From: Desulfobacterales bacterium | Lineage (GTDB): Bacteria > Desulfobacterota > Desulfobacteria > Desulfobacterales > ETH-SRB1 | DNA length: 59,714 nt | NCBI GenBank assembly: GCA_030610995.1 | Contig: JAUWQO010000005.1 | Coordinates: forward strand, 1 to 59,714 | Direction: 5' to 3' | In this document: piece by piece, positions 10,801 through 20,118 of the stretch | How positions within the stretch are numbered: the first letter of the stretch is position 1 | Layout: each line of letters begins with the position of its first letter | The notes under the pieces: generated by a model | The model's input: the letters and a program-made list of their open reading frames with translations, nothing else | What the model was told of the DNA's origin: nothing | The model's database searches: none | Translations under genes and position numbers: made by a program

Positions 10801-12237
10801 ATCCTCCATTTTTACTCCCAGGGTCTCGTGTGCGGACTCTTCCAGAAAAGAACCTGTGCCGGCAGAACAGGCTTCGTTCATCGCATAATCGGATGGCACG
10901 GAATTTGTGATATAGGTATATTTTGCATCCTGCCCTCCTATCTCAAAAATGGTATCCACTCCTGAATCAAAGTACACTGCAGCGGTCGCGTGAGCGATTA
11001 TCTCGTTGATAACCCCATTTGTGAGCGCATGGAGACCGGCTATCTGGCGGCCGGAGCCGGTGACGCCCAGCCCTGTTATACTTATCTCATCAGGATTTAC
11101 CTTTTCACTTATCTGGCCAAGAATAGAACCGTAACACTTACGGGAAGCTCCAACAGGATCGCCGTCAGTGCGCAGATAAATGGACGCAAGGATTGCATCA
11201 TCTTCGATACGCAAAAGAATAGCCTTTGTTGTTGTTGAACCAACGTCAAGCCCTAATATGCATTCATCTCCCTGCCGGACATCCTCCATTGCGACAGTCT
11301 TGAATTCAACCATTTCTTTAAAATCGATAAGGGGCATAAGTGTGTCAAATGATGTGGCCTCTGTCCTTAATAAATCCGACATTCCAGGAAATTCAGCGGT
11401 CTCATTTTCCAGCGCCCAGAGAGCAGCTCCAAGAGCTTCGAAATACGGGGCTTCCTCAGGGACAATAAGACCGGCAATATCTTTTCGCAGGTACTCAATC
11501 ATCATCTGGTTGAGCGCGGTGCCCCCGGCAATCATAATGTTTTTCCTTTGCACTTTTTTTAACAGCTCAAGTATTTTCTCCGCCATCATTTTGCAAAGCC
11601 CGGCAGTTACCTTTGATTTGGGGATGCCTTTGTTGGTTGCATGGGTGCAGTCTGATTTGCAAAAAACCGAACAACGCCCCGAAAGCTGATGCGGCTCTTC
11701 CGTAGCAGCCCATTGAGCCGCCTCTTTTAGAGTTACTTTCATCCTGCGAAGTTGCTGAAGAAAAAATTCACCGGTTCCGGATGCGCACTTGTTGCCGGTC
11801 AAAACATTAGATATCTGCCCCTGACCGTCCATGACATATACCATAAAGGTCTCCCCGCCTGCAGAAACAACTGCCGGGCATGCAACATCAGCCGGTTTGA
11901 CAAAACTGTATGCGTATTCCACTGCTTCAGGTTCAGATATGGATGACAGGTTTACAAATTTGCGAAATTTCCTGCCGGTCACGGCAATCCTGTCGTATGA
12001 ATTCATATCCAGAGACTTGAGAGCTGAAAGCAATGTCTGCTTTGGATTCCCCTCGTGTGAATGAAGTGAATATTTAACAAGACGGGGCTTTGTTTTGTTT
12101 TCCCCATCCCTGCCCTGCTCAAGTTCTATCGAGGCAAGTGACACTGTAGATGCCCCTAAGCATATCCCCAACGAATTTATATTGTCGTGCATACTTCTTT
12201 TTTGACCTGACTGCTTATTCAAATTTTTAGTTTTCAT
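7837..12237 (-). CDS. Acyl-CoA dehydratase activase-related protein (BcrA/BadF/HgdC-type ATPase domains with C-terminal DUF2229-like region)
   Basis: 1466 aa; LGLDVGSTTTKAIL, CSAGTGSFLEESA, GGQDAKYTYI; two ASKHA modules. Confidence 0.9.
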   Translation of the reverse strand: MKTKNLNKQSGQKRSMHDNINSLGICLGASTVSLASIELEQGRDGENKTKPRLVKYSLHSHEGNPKQTLLSALKSLDMNSYDRIAVTGRKFRKFVNLSSISEPEAVEYAYSFVKPADVACPAVVSAGGETFMVYVMDGQGQISNVLTGNKCASGTGEFFLQQLRRMKVTLKEAAQWAATEEPHQLSGRCSVFCKSDCTHATNKGIPKSKVTAGLCKMMAEKILELLKKVQRKNIMIAGGTALNQMMIEYLRKDIAGLIVPEEAPYFEALGAALWALENETAEFPGMSDLLRTEATSFDTLMPLIDFKEMVEFKTVAMEDVRQGDECILGLDVGSTTTKAILLRIEDDAILASIYLRTDGDPVGASRKCYGSILGQISEKVNPDEISITGLGVTGSGRQIAGLHALTNGVINEIIAHATAAVYFDSGVDTIFEIGGQDAKYTYITNSVPSDYAMNEACSAGTGSFLEESAHETLGVKMEDIADIAFKGKNPPNFNDQCAAFIASDIKNAIHEGVKHEDILAGLVYSICMNYSNRVKGNKPVGEKVFMQGGVCYNRAVPFAMAALVGKPIVVPPEPGLMGAFGVALEVKKRIETGLLEKKIFDLNVLLNRDVKYGKSFICKGGKEKCDRRCNIAIIKLEGKKYPFGGACNRYYNLRNKVKYNVEKLDLVRVRQQLIFDKYAGKLPGGGGKKPRGRIGINRSFMVNTFYPLYSTFFTELGFEPVVPDFPSKKGMDQKEAAFCYPAELTHGFFHSLIYMEDPPEFIFLPHFKAVPAQKGCTSSQVCPFVQGETFFLRTTFREKLDELKARETKVLTPLLDLTEGLETAEKPLVETGIKMGVSRKEAKKAFQKALKKQTECMAEMKKIGDKTLEELEKDPDRTAVVIFARPYNGFVKEAHMGIPGKLASRGILVMPLDFLTFDDEKPKRHMYWGMGQLILKAARTVKRHPQLFGTYITNFSCGPDSFIVGYFRSLMGQKPSLTLELDSHTADAGLETRVEAFLDIVAAYRQLLAKKMIVQKKRAFVPARTEMGKGKFNLITSSGKTLPASDPRVTLLFPSMGKISSESLAAVFRGLGFNAISHPPSDEAILKLGRANTSCKECLPLILTTGTLLNYIYNIKKENEVLIYFMPTASGPCRFGQYYVFMEDLVKRLELPDVALFSLTSENSYAGLGKDFQLRAWNSVVTSDVMEDIRSMILANATDTEYGMKIFNEEWNLILEEIERGDFSKLEKQLVRTSERFSRIPMKLPPKEVPVICLIGEIFVRRDSISRQYLTGRLAKSGFATVCSPVAEWILYSDYLVRKGLVDYKVPKMEKLELLIKQKYMANYEKRIKSILSGSGLVHAEPIDVEAIINSATSYISPDLTGEAVLTVGGSITEIASHACGAIAIGPFGCMPNRLSEAILNTMMNREGKLATDPTNKRLRKILTNIEDLPFLAIESDGSPFPQLINAKLETFCLRAERLHKRMLDA

Positions 12238-12618
12238 AGTAATAAAGTGTAAAATGTTAAGTGTGAAATGTTAGGTGTTAGGTGTAATGGGTTAATTTTG
12301 AATTTTAAGTTTTGTATTAATTTAGCCCTTTGAAAAAAATCGGTTTCAAACGAGCTTCAGGTATGATTAAATTTTATACTGAAAACTATTTGAATGGATT
12401 AGGGATCGTTATGAAAAAACCATAAACAATTTAATTTAAAGATGAAACGTTTTCTTAAAATAAAAACCTTTATTACTAGCCCCTGCGGGTTCTTTCATTA
12501 CGAGCCGTTATCTGAATAACGAATATCGAACAAGGAATTTCGAATTATGAAGTATTCAAGCACTTCGACATTCTGCAGTTCGTTGTTCTGCGGTTCAAAT
12601 TCCTCTTATCTTCTCACC

Positions 12619-12676
12619 TTCTAATCCTCTCACCTTCTAATCCTCTAATCCTCTAATCCTCTAATCCTCTAATCCC
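12619..12676. repeat. 8-bp tandem repeat (taatcctc) running into the 3' end of the PPTase ORF
   Basis: taatcctc repeated in tandem, then taatccc; the repeat contributes the C-terminal codons of ORF 12653-13321. Confidence 0.85.
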
Positions 12677-13321
12677 TGTCCCCTCGACAACCGACCAGTT
12701 AATATCATACAATCCTTTATTGACAGATGCAATATGCTCGTTGAAAAAGAAATGCTCAACAAACCACCTTTTATTCATATAGTCTATGACGAGATTGTTT
12801 TCATCAATAACCTGTGCAATCTTGCATTTTGAAAGATCTTTCAGGCCTGTCCCGACAGCCTTAAGCACGGCCTCTTTGGCCGTCCAGTAGCGAAAGAACA
12901 GTTTAAATTTATCTGTATCAGCGAGCCCCCATTCTCTGTGATCCGCTATTTTCCTGAAAAGAGACTCCTGGCAGTCTCGTATCTCTTCAATGTCGATTCC
13001 GATCCTTGAACAAGCTACAACTCCGGCAACATATTTTGGTTTATGAGAAACAGACCAGTAGTTTCCATCAACAGGCATGGGAACACCTTTTTCATCTTTT
13101 AAAGGGTTGCCAATATGAATAAGACTCTTTTTTGCGGAAATTTCAAGCGCATCCCTTGCATGCCTGCTGAGATATAATGTCCTGTTTTTAGGGGAAAGGT
13201 TTCTCTTGTTATCGGGAACCGCAAGTACAACCGGATAAATAGCAGCCAATTCAATATACTCCCTCGGTTTTAGTCGAGTAGTCAAGTGGTCGAGTAGTCG
13301 AGTAGTAACAACAACTGGCAT
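12653..13321 (-). CDS. 4'-phosphopantetheinyl transferase superfamily protein
   Basis: IGIDIEEIRDC...FRYWTAKEAVLKAVGTGLKDL matches Sfp-type PPTase motifs. Confidence 0.9.
   Translation of the reverse strand: MPVVVTTRLLDHLTTRLKPREYIELAAIYPVVLAVPDNKRNLSPKNRTLYLSRHARDALEISAKKSLIHIGNPLKDEKGVPMPVDGNYWSVSHKPKYVAGVVACSRIGIDIEEIRDCQESLFRKIADHREWGLADTDKFKLFFRYWTAKEAVLKAVGTGLKDLSKCKIAQVIDENNLVIDYMNKRWFVEHFFFNEHIASVNKGLYDINWSVVEGTGIRGLED
13268..13312. repeat. tcgagtag/tcgagtgg repeat cluster overlapping the PPTase N-terminus
   Basis: agtcgagtagtcaagtggtcgagtagtcgagtagta; encodes the residues TTRLLDHLTTRLK. Confidence 0.8.
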
Positions 13322-13537
13322 CTTTCATAATAATTGGCTAAAAGTAATTTGCACTTTTCATTTTTTTTTTGAACCGCAGAATATCGAACAAGAAATGTCG
13401 AATGTCGAAGTAACGCCCCTTCGTAATTCTGCGGTTCCTTGTTCGATATTCGATATTCAAAATAGGTGATCAAAGTACTAATCTCAACAAGTGTAAACTA
13501 CAAAATGAAAGATGACCAACAATTTGACTATTTTTCC

Positions 13538-13578
13538 ACTCGACCACTCAACTACTCGACCACTCGACCACTCGACTA
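13538..13578. repeat. Inverse-orientation copy of the tcgagtag repeat
   Basis: ccactcgaccactcaactactcgaccactcgaccactcgacta; its last cta is the stop codon of the 13576-15744 CDS. Confidence 0.8.
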
Positions 13579-15744
13579 ATTGCGAAGCGAAGCGGAGCCA
13601 AGCGCTTTAAGAATAATTCTGCAGTCAGCCACGGTAGCCCCCTTTCCTTTCTCATGAACCAGAAGCGGGTTTATATCCATCTCATCGATTTCCGGGTGGT
13701 TAATTGACATGTCTGAAAGGCTTACCATTAATTTTTCAAGAATTTCTATGTCAACCACAGGCCTTCCCCTGAAGCCCTGCAATAGTTTATATCCCCTGAT
13801 GCTGCGGATCATTCTGCGGGATTCGTTTCTGCCGATAGGCGCTATGCGAAATACAACATCATGAAAAAGTTCAACAAATATTCCGCCAAGACCAAACATA
13901 AGAAGTGGCCCGAAAACCTCTTGTCGATTCATGCCAAGTATCACCTCTTCCCCACGCATGGCCATTTTCTGAATCAGCACGCCCTTTATTTCCGCGTTGG
14001 GATCATGCTGTTTAGCTTTTTCAACGATCTTATTAAAAGCCTTTTTTACCTCATCCCGGCTCTCAAGCCCCAACATAACTCCGTCGGCATCGGTTTTGTG
14101 CAGAATTTGCGGCGAGACAATTTTCATCGCCACAGGAAAGGAAATAGTTTCAGCAATCTCTGTTGCTTCATCCTCACTTTCCGCAAACTGTGTCGGCAAT
14201 ACATTAAAACCATAACATTTAAGCAGTTCAATTCCATCCAGTTCGCCAAGACTGGTTTTCCCTGATTCAAGACAATTTTTAATAATATCGGCGGCCCGCT
14301 CTTTGTCGTGCTTTAATTCATATTGCGCAAAATGCTGACGGTTCAACCACTTAAAATATCTATAAAGGGCTCCGAAAGCCTTTGCCGCATTTTCAGGAAA
14401 CTTATAAACCGGATAACCATACTCCTGAAGATATCTTACTCCGGCGGAAACATCAACAACTCCCATAAAGCAGCAGAGAATAGGCTTGTGAGTGCGCCTG
14501 GCAATTCTGATAATGGCTTCTGCTGTTCCAAGAACGTCCGTCATCGACTGAGGCGTCAGAATTACAATGGCTCCATCTACTCCATTGTCATTGATTACAA
14601 CGCTTAAAGCATTTTCATAACGATCCTGTGCGGCATCTCCAATGATATCCACCGGATTATGAATGTTTGCTGTAAAGGGGAGATGGCTTGCAAGGGCATC
14701 GATCGTTTCCTGATGGAATTCGGCAAGCTTGAGCCCTGACGACATAGTAATATCGGTAGCGATAATCCCCGGCCCTCCGGCATTTGTAACAATGGCGACC
14801 CGGTTGCCGTGCGGAATCTTCCTTGTGAGTTTTCCCAAAGAGGTTGCGCTTTTATAGGCAAAAGCGGTTGCAAAATCAAAAAGCTCATTAATTGAATCAA
14901 CACGAATCATCCCTGTCTGCTGGAAGATCGCATCATACAGCGCCTCGGATCCGGACAGAGCCCCTGTATGAGACGCTGCTGCCTGGGCTCCAGCGCTTGT
15001 CCTTCCCGACTTTATGACGAGTATAGGGGTAGGCCTGTTCCCGGAGGTAATCTCTTTCACTATCTCAATAAATTCCGGGCCTCTTCGAAGCTCTTCGAGA
15101 TACATTAAAATAACCCTTGTATCCATGTCTTCATGCAGATAGCGCAGGAGATCAAGCTCATCCACATCCGCCTTGTTGCCTATGGAAATGAACTTTGAAA
15201 AACCAAAATCCCTGTCAGCGGCAAAGTCCAGAACAGCCGTGCACAATGCACCACTCTGGGAAATAAAGGAAATATTGCCGCTTGCAGGCATACGCGCTGC
15301 AAAGCTCGCATTCAGACTTACCGAAGGAACCGGGTTGATCACGCCAAGACAGTTTGGGCCCACAAGGCGCGCCCCTGCCTTTTTGCAAACAGCAGCTATC
15401 CTGTTTTCTATCTCCAGGCCTTCTGCGCCCACCTCCCGAAAGCCGGCAGATACAATCACAATTCCCTTTACCCCCTTTTTCACGCTCTCTTCAACGGTCT
15501 TTAAGGCGAGTTTGGGCTGGAGAATTATTATTGCAAGATCCACATCACCGGGCACTTCCAGGATAGATGGATATGCCATTATATTTAAAACCGACTTGGC
15601 ATTAGGATTAACAGGATAAAGTATCCCCTGATAATTTCCGCTCAAGATATTGGCAAAAATATCGTGCCCAACCTTTCCGGGCTTGGTGGACGCTCCTATG
15701 ACGGCCACCGATTCCGGGGAAAAAATCGCATCAAGACCTTGCAT
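13576..15744 (-). CDS. Acetate/acyl-CoA synthetase (ADP-forming), alpha-beta fusion
   Basis: 722 aa; CoA-binding N-term SVAVIGASTKPGKVG; SQSGALCTAVLDFA; SHTGALSGSEALYDAIF; ATP-grasp-type C-term FPVAMKIVSPQILHKTDADGV. Confidence 0.93.
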   Translation of the reverse strand: MQGLDAIFSPESVAVIGASTKPGKVGHDIFANILSGNYQGILYPVNPNAKSVLNIMAYPSILEVPGDVDLAIIILQPKLALKTVEESVKKGVKGIVIVSAGFREVGAEGLEIENRIAAVCKKAGARLVGPNCLGVINPVPSVSLNASFAARMPASGNISFISQSGALCTAVLDFAADRDFGFSKFISIGNKADVDELDLLRYLHEDMDTRVILMYLEELRRGPEFIEIVKEITSGNRPTPILVIKSGRTSAGAQAAASHTGALSGSEALYDAIFQQTGMIRVDSINELFDFATAFAYKSATSLGKLTRKIPHGNRVAIVTNAGGPGIIATDITMSSGLKLAEFHQETIDALASHLPFTANIHNPVDIIGDAAQDRYENALSVVINDNGVDGAIVILTPQSMTDVLGTAEAIIRIARRTHKPILCCFMGVVDVSAGVRYLQEYGYPVYKFPENAAKAFGALYRYFKWLNRQHFAQYELKHDKERAADIIKNCLESGKTSLGELDGIELLKCYGFNVLPTQFAESEDEATEIAETISFPVAMKIVSPQILHKTDADGVMLGLESRDEVKKAFNKIVEKAKQHDPNAEIKGVLIQKMAMRGEEVILGMNRQEVFGPLLMFGLGGIFVELFHDVVFRIAPIGRNESRRMIRSIRGYKLLQGFRGRPVVDIEILEKLMVSLSDMSINHPEIDEMDINPLLVHEKGKGATVADCRIILKALGSASLRN

Positions 15745-15765
15745 ATTCCTTACTCCAATTGTAAT

Positions 15766-16030
15766 AGTTCAGCCACAAAGACACTAAGCCACCAATTACA
15801 AATAAATCCCAAATTCCAAGCATCAAATTACAAATAAATCCCAAATTCCAATATCCAATGACCAAAAGGGGATTAGTCGAGTAGGAAATTAGTCGAGTAG
15901 TCGAGTGGTTAACAACTCGACCATTTTCCTACTCGACTAGTCGACCAAAAAGGTACGGGTTTGGGATTTTGAATTTTGGTCATTGTAATTTATTTGATAT
16001 TTGTGATTTGTTATTTATAATTTGCAATCA
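15766..16030. repeat. Intergenic low-complexity repeat block with inverted organisation
   Basis: Contains gttcagccacaaagacactaag, two copies of caaataaatcccaaattcca, tcgagtag repeats, and right-arm words complementary to the left arm (ccaaattccaatatccaatgaccaaaa / tttgggattttgaattttggtcattg). Confidence 0.7.
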
Positions 16031-16064
16031 ACTGAGACCTCTGACCTCTCCGAACTTGGTTCGC

Positions 16065-16943
16065 TCAATCCCCCTTAATCTTCAAAGCCTCATCATACAC
16101 TCTGTTTTTGGGAAGATTATATTTTTTTGCTATCTCTTTTGCAATGTCGGACAGGCTGCCTTTTGCTGAGACCAGCCTCTTTTTTATTTCCTTTCTTACC
16201 TTTTCCATGGAAACATCTTCATTTCCCTCATCTCCGGCCACAAGAAGCGTGCATTCTCCCTTTATTGATGGACGTTCTTTCAATGATCTGAGAATGTTGG
16301 ATAAATGACCTCTGACAAACTCTTCATGAAGCTTGGTCATCTCACGGCACAATACACCATTTCTGTCGCCTAAATTCAATATTATTTCCTCTAAAAGTGT
16401 ATGTATGCGCCTTGGAGATTCGTACAATATTGTTGTTCTTTTCTCAAAAGCCAACTTTCTCAACTGTTCAAGCCGCTTTCCCTTTTTTTTAGCCAAGAAG
16501 CCGACAAAAACAAAGGAATCGGTAGGCAGTCCAGACACGCTGAGTGCGGTAACTGCTGCAGATACGCCGGGTATTGGAACAACTCTTATGCCCCTTTCTA
16601 TAGCCGTCTTTATCAATTGATAGCCGGGGTCGGATATGGTCGGTGTTCCAGCATTCGACACAAGCGCAACAGATAACCCGGAGTTAAGTTTATCAAGCAG
16701 ATCTTTCGTGCGCTCCCTTTCATTATGTTCATGATAAGAAATAAGACGGCTTTTAATATTATGATGAGATAGAAATCTTAAAGTATGCCTTGTGTCCTCT
16801 GCGGCGACAAGATCAACTCTTCCCAGGACATTGAGGGCTCTTAAAGTGATATCCTCCCTGTTTCCAATTGGAGTGGCAATAACATAAAGGTCCCCTTTTT
16901 TGCCGGTCTCTTCAGGATTATTTGTAGGCAAGTTCAAAGGCAT
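16065..16943 (-). CDS. rsmI: 16S rRNA (cytidine1402-2'-O)-methyltransferase
   Basis: GDLYVIATPIGNREDITLRAL, VAAEDTRHT, VSNAGTPTISDPGYQLI, FVGFLAKKKGKR. Confidence 0.97.
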   Translation of the reverse strand: MPLNLPTNNPEETGKKGDLYVIATPIGNREDITLRALNVLGRVDLVAAEDTRHTLRFLSHHNIKSRLISYHEHNERERTKDLLDKLNSGLSVALVSNAGTPTISDPGYQLIKTAIERGIRVVPIPGVSAAVTALSVSGLPTDSFVFVGFLAKKKGKRLEQLRKLAFEKRTTILYESPRRIHTLLEEIILNLGDRNGVLCREMTKLHEEFVRGHLSNILRSLKERPSIKGECTLLVAGDEGNEDVSMEKVRKEIKKRLVSAKGSLSDIAKEIAKKYNLPKNRVYDEALKIKGD

Positions 16944-17310
16944 TTTTGATTATCTTAATGCTTGGCCCCTCTTTTGCTTTTGCTTTTGCTGAATTGACTG
17001 AATTGATAGCCACCACGTCAAACCTGGCCTTTGCATTGCTTTGTTTTGTGGATTTGAGATAATATAAGGCTACCATTGAAATTTTTCTCTGTTTTTTTGG
17101 GGTTACCGCCAATTCAGGGCGACCGAACCGGCTGGATTTTCTGGCCTTTACCTCTATAAAGACAAGGGTTTCCCCCTGTTTTGCGATTATATCGATTTCG
17201 CCGAGTTTAGTGCGGTAATTTAGCTCAATTATCCTGTATCCCTGTTTTTTAAGGCAATTAACGGCAACAGATTCACTTTTTTCGCCGAATTGCTGAGATC
17301 TGGTTGTCAT
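16918..17310 (-). CDS. YraN/UPF0102 family endonuclease-like protein
   Basis: GEKSESVAVNCLKKQGYRIIELNYRTKLGEIDIIAKQGETLVFIEVKAR. Confidence 0.95.
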   Translation of the reverse strand: MTTRSQQFGEKSESVAVNCLKKQGYRIIELNYRTKLGEIDIIAKQGETLVFIEVKARKSSRFGRPELAVTPKKQRKISMVALYYLKSTKQSNAKARFDVVAINSVNSAKAKAKEGPSIKIIKNAFELAYK

Positions 17311-17377
17311 AACAAAGCCTCTGAACGCTCACCATCCCTATCCTTAACCCCTAATCCCTGACAACTATCAATTGTAA

Positions 17378-17524
17378 CAGTTCAGCCACTAAGGCACAAA
17401 GACACAAAGGAGGGATATGATTGATAAATTGAGGAATTGCGAAAAATCCCTAAATTCCCAAATTATGAATTTTAAGAGAATTATATTATAATCTTGGTGC
17501 CTTGGTGTCTTTGTGGCTGAACTA
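17378..17524. repeat. Inverted repeat of the ttcagccacaaagacacaaag family
   Basis: gttcagccactaaggcacaaagacacaaagg pairs with ccttggtgtctttgtggctgaac around an AT-rich centre; related copies at 15766 and 43216. Confidence 0.75.
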
Positions 17525-17623
17525 TTGCCTTGAATATAATACTATTAAAACAAAATCAATACAGGATTACTGCTTGGGAAAAAGCTTCCTGTAAAACATT
17601 TTTTTGTGATATAAAAAATAATT

Positions 17624-18349
17624 ATGATTATCATCGAATCAGCAGGCATTACAGACATCGGCAGAAAACGAACAAATAATGAAGATTGCCTGTTTCTGGA
17701 TGACGACCAGAGACTTTATGTGGTAGCCGACGGCATGGGAGGGCACCAGGCCGGCGAAGTGGCGAGTAAGCTGGTGGTTGAAACAATTCAAAACTACATG
17801 AGGCGGTTCAGGGAAGAGGAAGGTGGAAAGGCCGATCGGCTCCTCTCCAGCATCCATCTGGCCAACCAGGCGGTATTCCATGCCTCGTGTAATAAAAACT
17901 CCTGTCGGGGAATGGGCTCCACTGTATCGGCCGTCTATTTCACAGACAACACCCTCATTGCCGCCAACGTGGGCGACAGCCCCATATACCTTGTGCGTGA
18001 CAAAAGCATAAAGCTTTTGTCCGTAACCCACAATCTTCTTGCCGAGCAGACAGCTATCGACCCGGAGGGGGCAAAGTATCTGAGCGGCATGTTCAAGCAC
18101 ATACTCACCCGCGCCATAGGAATTAAAAAAACGGTAAAGCCCGATATCTGTGAAATTCAGTGTTTGAAAGATGATATCCTGGTCATTAGTTCCGACGGCT
18201 TAAACAATAAGGTCTCCCCGGAAGAAATACTTAATGTCGTTAATAAAGAAAGCCCGGACAAGGCATGCAAGACGCTGGTGGATCTGGCTAACAAATATGG
18301 AGGAGACGACAATATCACCGTTATTATATTAAAGGTAAAGAACTCCTGA
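17624..18349 (+). CDS. PP2C-family Ser/Thr protein phosphatase
   Basis: NEDCLFLDDDQRLYVVADGMGGHQAGEVAS; NVGDSPIYLVRD; ISSDGLNNKV; GGDDNITVIIL. Confidence 0.95.
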   Translation: MIIIESAGITDIGRKRTNNEDCLFLDDDQRLYVVADGMGGHQAGEVASKLVVETIQNYMRRFREEEGGKADRLLSSIHLANQAVFHASCNKNSCRGMGSTVSAVYFTDNTLIAANVGDSPIYLVRDKSIKLLSVTHNLLAEQTAIDPEGAKYLSGMFKHILTRAIGIKKTVKPDICEIQCLKDDILVISSDGLNNKVSPEEILNVVNKESPDKACKTLVDLANKYGGDDNITVIILKVKNS

Positions 18350-18766
18350 AGGAGTGAGGAACACGCCTTATCATGATTCTTTAGATAAACAGATACCTTG
18401 ATGCTTTTATCACCAAGGGTTAAACACAGACATACCCCCTTTTTTTATTTCTCCAGTTAACTTATAAATCAATGTTCCGTATATTCTCTCTTATTTTTCA
18501 ATGGCTGTTCCCGTGGGTTTCCTTCCTGACGATATAAACTTATAAACCGAGCTACATCCCATAGATTTCCCCTCCCGCCGTTTTGTCCCCAAGGTTTACG
18601 ATTTTTATTTCTTGACTTTTTTGATAGATAATTATTATTATTAACATATTCTTGAAGTTTATGGGCATGTTTTTGCTTTGATTTATTCGAATAACTGGTT
18701 TGAAATATTTACTTTTGAGGTTAGAATTTATTCATCTAAATTTCAAGGACATTACAAAAATAATGC

Positions 18767-19477
18767 ATGGAGAATCCTATAATGGCCGAAGCCAAGACCG
18801 AAGGGAAAAAGCAGGGGAAGAAGGCTAAGGGAGAGAAATCTCCTTTTGCGTCGATCAAAGATGTCCGAAAAGCTCTCCACGACTGCCGGAAGCTTATGGA
18901 TGATGGCGTTATAAGTCTTGAATTGCGATGTCCTTATAATGTGGTTTTTAGGGTAGATGAGGAAAAATTCAAAAATTCCGATGGCTGGGACGAAAAGAAG
19001 CGAAAAAAATTCCGAAGGCTTTTATCTCAAGAAATTACTTCAGGCTTGGAAAGCGCTCTTTCCGGGGATATAATACCGGCCTTTGCGCCTGATGTGTTTC
19101 ATTCAGATATGGCACGTAAAGTGGCTGAGGTCATAATGGAGGAAACCAGGAAGATCTTGGTCACTCCTGTTATTGAAGAATGGTCGCGTGTCAAGCATTC
19201 CTCAAAAAATAGTGTACTTCAGTCGGTTGAGTGGGAAATTAATACAAAAGAAAGAGACAGGCATTTGGGCGATTTGAAGCACCTGCGCTACGCCACTGTC
19301 CGGTTATGGCACAGCGAGACAGGGGAGATGAGGAGAGATAAACGGCTTTTCTTTTTTCCACCATTTTCTGAGACAAAGAACAAGAGCTTAACTTTCGATT
19401 TACATTCGAATGAAATTAAAATACTTATTAACGACCTTACAAAAATATTAAAGGCACTGGAGAAAGCTGATTCATAG
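18767..19477 (+). CDS. Hypothetical protein, gene 1 of an uncharacterised three-gene operon
   Basis: 236 aa; no recognised domain; 21 nt from the next gene. Confidence 0.75.
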   Translation: MENPIMAEAKTEGKKQGKKAKGEKSPFASIKDVRKALHDCRKLMDDGVISLELRCPYNVVFRVDEEKFKNSDGWDEKKRKKFRRLLSQEITSGLESALSGDIIPAFAPDVFHSDMARKVAEVIMEETRKILVTPVIEEWSRVKHSSKNSVLQSVEWEINTKERDRHLGDLKHLRYATVRLWHSETGEMRRDKRLFFFPPFSETKNKSLTFDLHSNEIKILINDLTKILKALEKADS

Positions 19478-19497
19478 TACCACGGACGAGGATAATC

Positions 19498-20118
19498 ATG
19501 GCTAAAGCCAGGAATATAGAAAAATCACGTAGTGTCCCTCGGAGAATGTTTTTGGGTGAAAGAGGTATTACCCATTCGGAGCAGAGGGTTCGAAACTTAG
19601 AAGACTACTTGAAGATGTTTTTCGGGTATGATCCCGACTCCTCAGATCCAAGAAAAGCCGCTATCAAAGATAGTTTGTTTCTTTTTCAACAGTTGCGGGG
19701 TGATTCCGTTATTTCTGATCCTCCAATTGAGGAAAAAGGCCGGTTCCATGAAGAATTGGAAGCAGTTGTAGCTGCCGCAAAGGCTTTATTTACCGGCTTT
19801 GACGACCTGATGACCCGATGCGCACGGCATACCGATCTGTGCGCAGCCCTTCGCGTCTTAAGAACGGAGGCAAAAGATAAACCGAGGAGTTCTTTTTTTC
19901 GGGTTATTGTAGACATCCACGACTGCGTACGGTTCACGGGACCGGAGGCCACGTCAAAAAAAATGGCTGAGGCCACTAGTAATGTCGTTGCGAATTTGTC
20001 TGACTCGATGACGAAGGAAGAATTGTTCTCTATAACCGACAAATTATTTGATGCTGGCCTCCGTCCGTGGTCACTACCGCGTGGGGATCAGGAAAAGATG
20101 AATAGCAGTGGCAAGTAA
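19498..20118 (+). CDS. Hypothetical protein, gene 2 of the operon
   Basis: 206 aa; overlaps gene 3 by 11 nt. Confidence 0.75.
   Translation: MAKARNIEKSRSVPRRMFLGERGITHSEQRVRNLEDYLKMFFGYDPDSSDPRKAAIKDSLFLFQQLRGDSVISDPPIEEKGRFHEELEAVVAAAKALFTGFDDLMTRCARHTDLCAALRVLRTEAKDKPRSSFFRVIVDIHDCVRFTGPEATSKKMAEATSNVVANLSDSMTKEELFSITDKLFDAGLRPWSLPRGDQEKMNSSGK

Noticed and set aside
13282-13473. 63-aa minus-strand ORF (MITYFEYRISNKEPQNYEG...)
   Set aside because: Translation of intergenic repeat words (gaatatcgaacaag, tcgagtag); not a credible gene.
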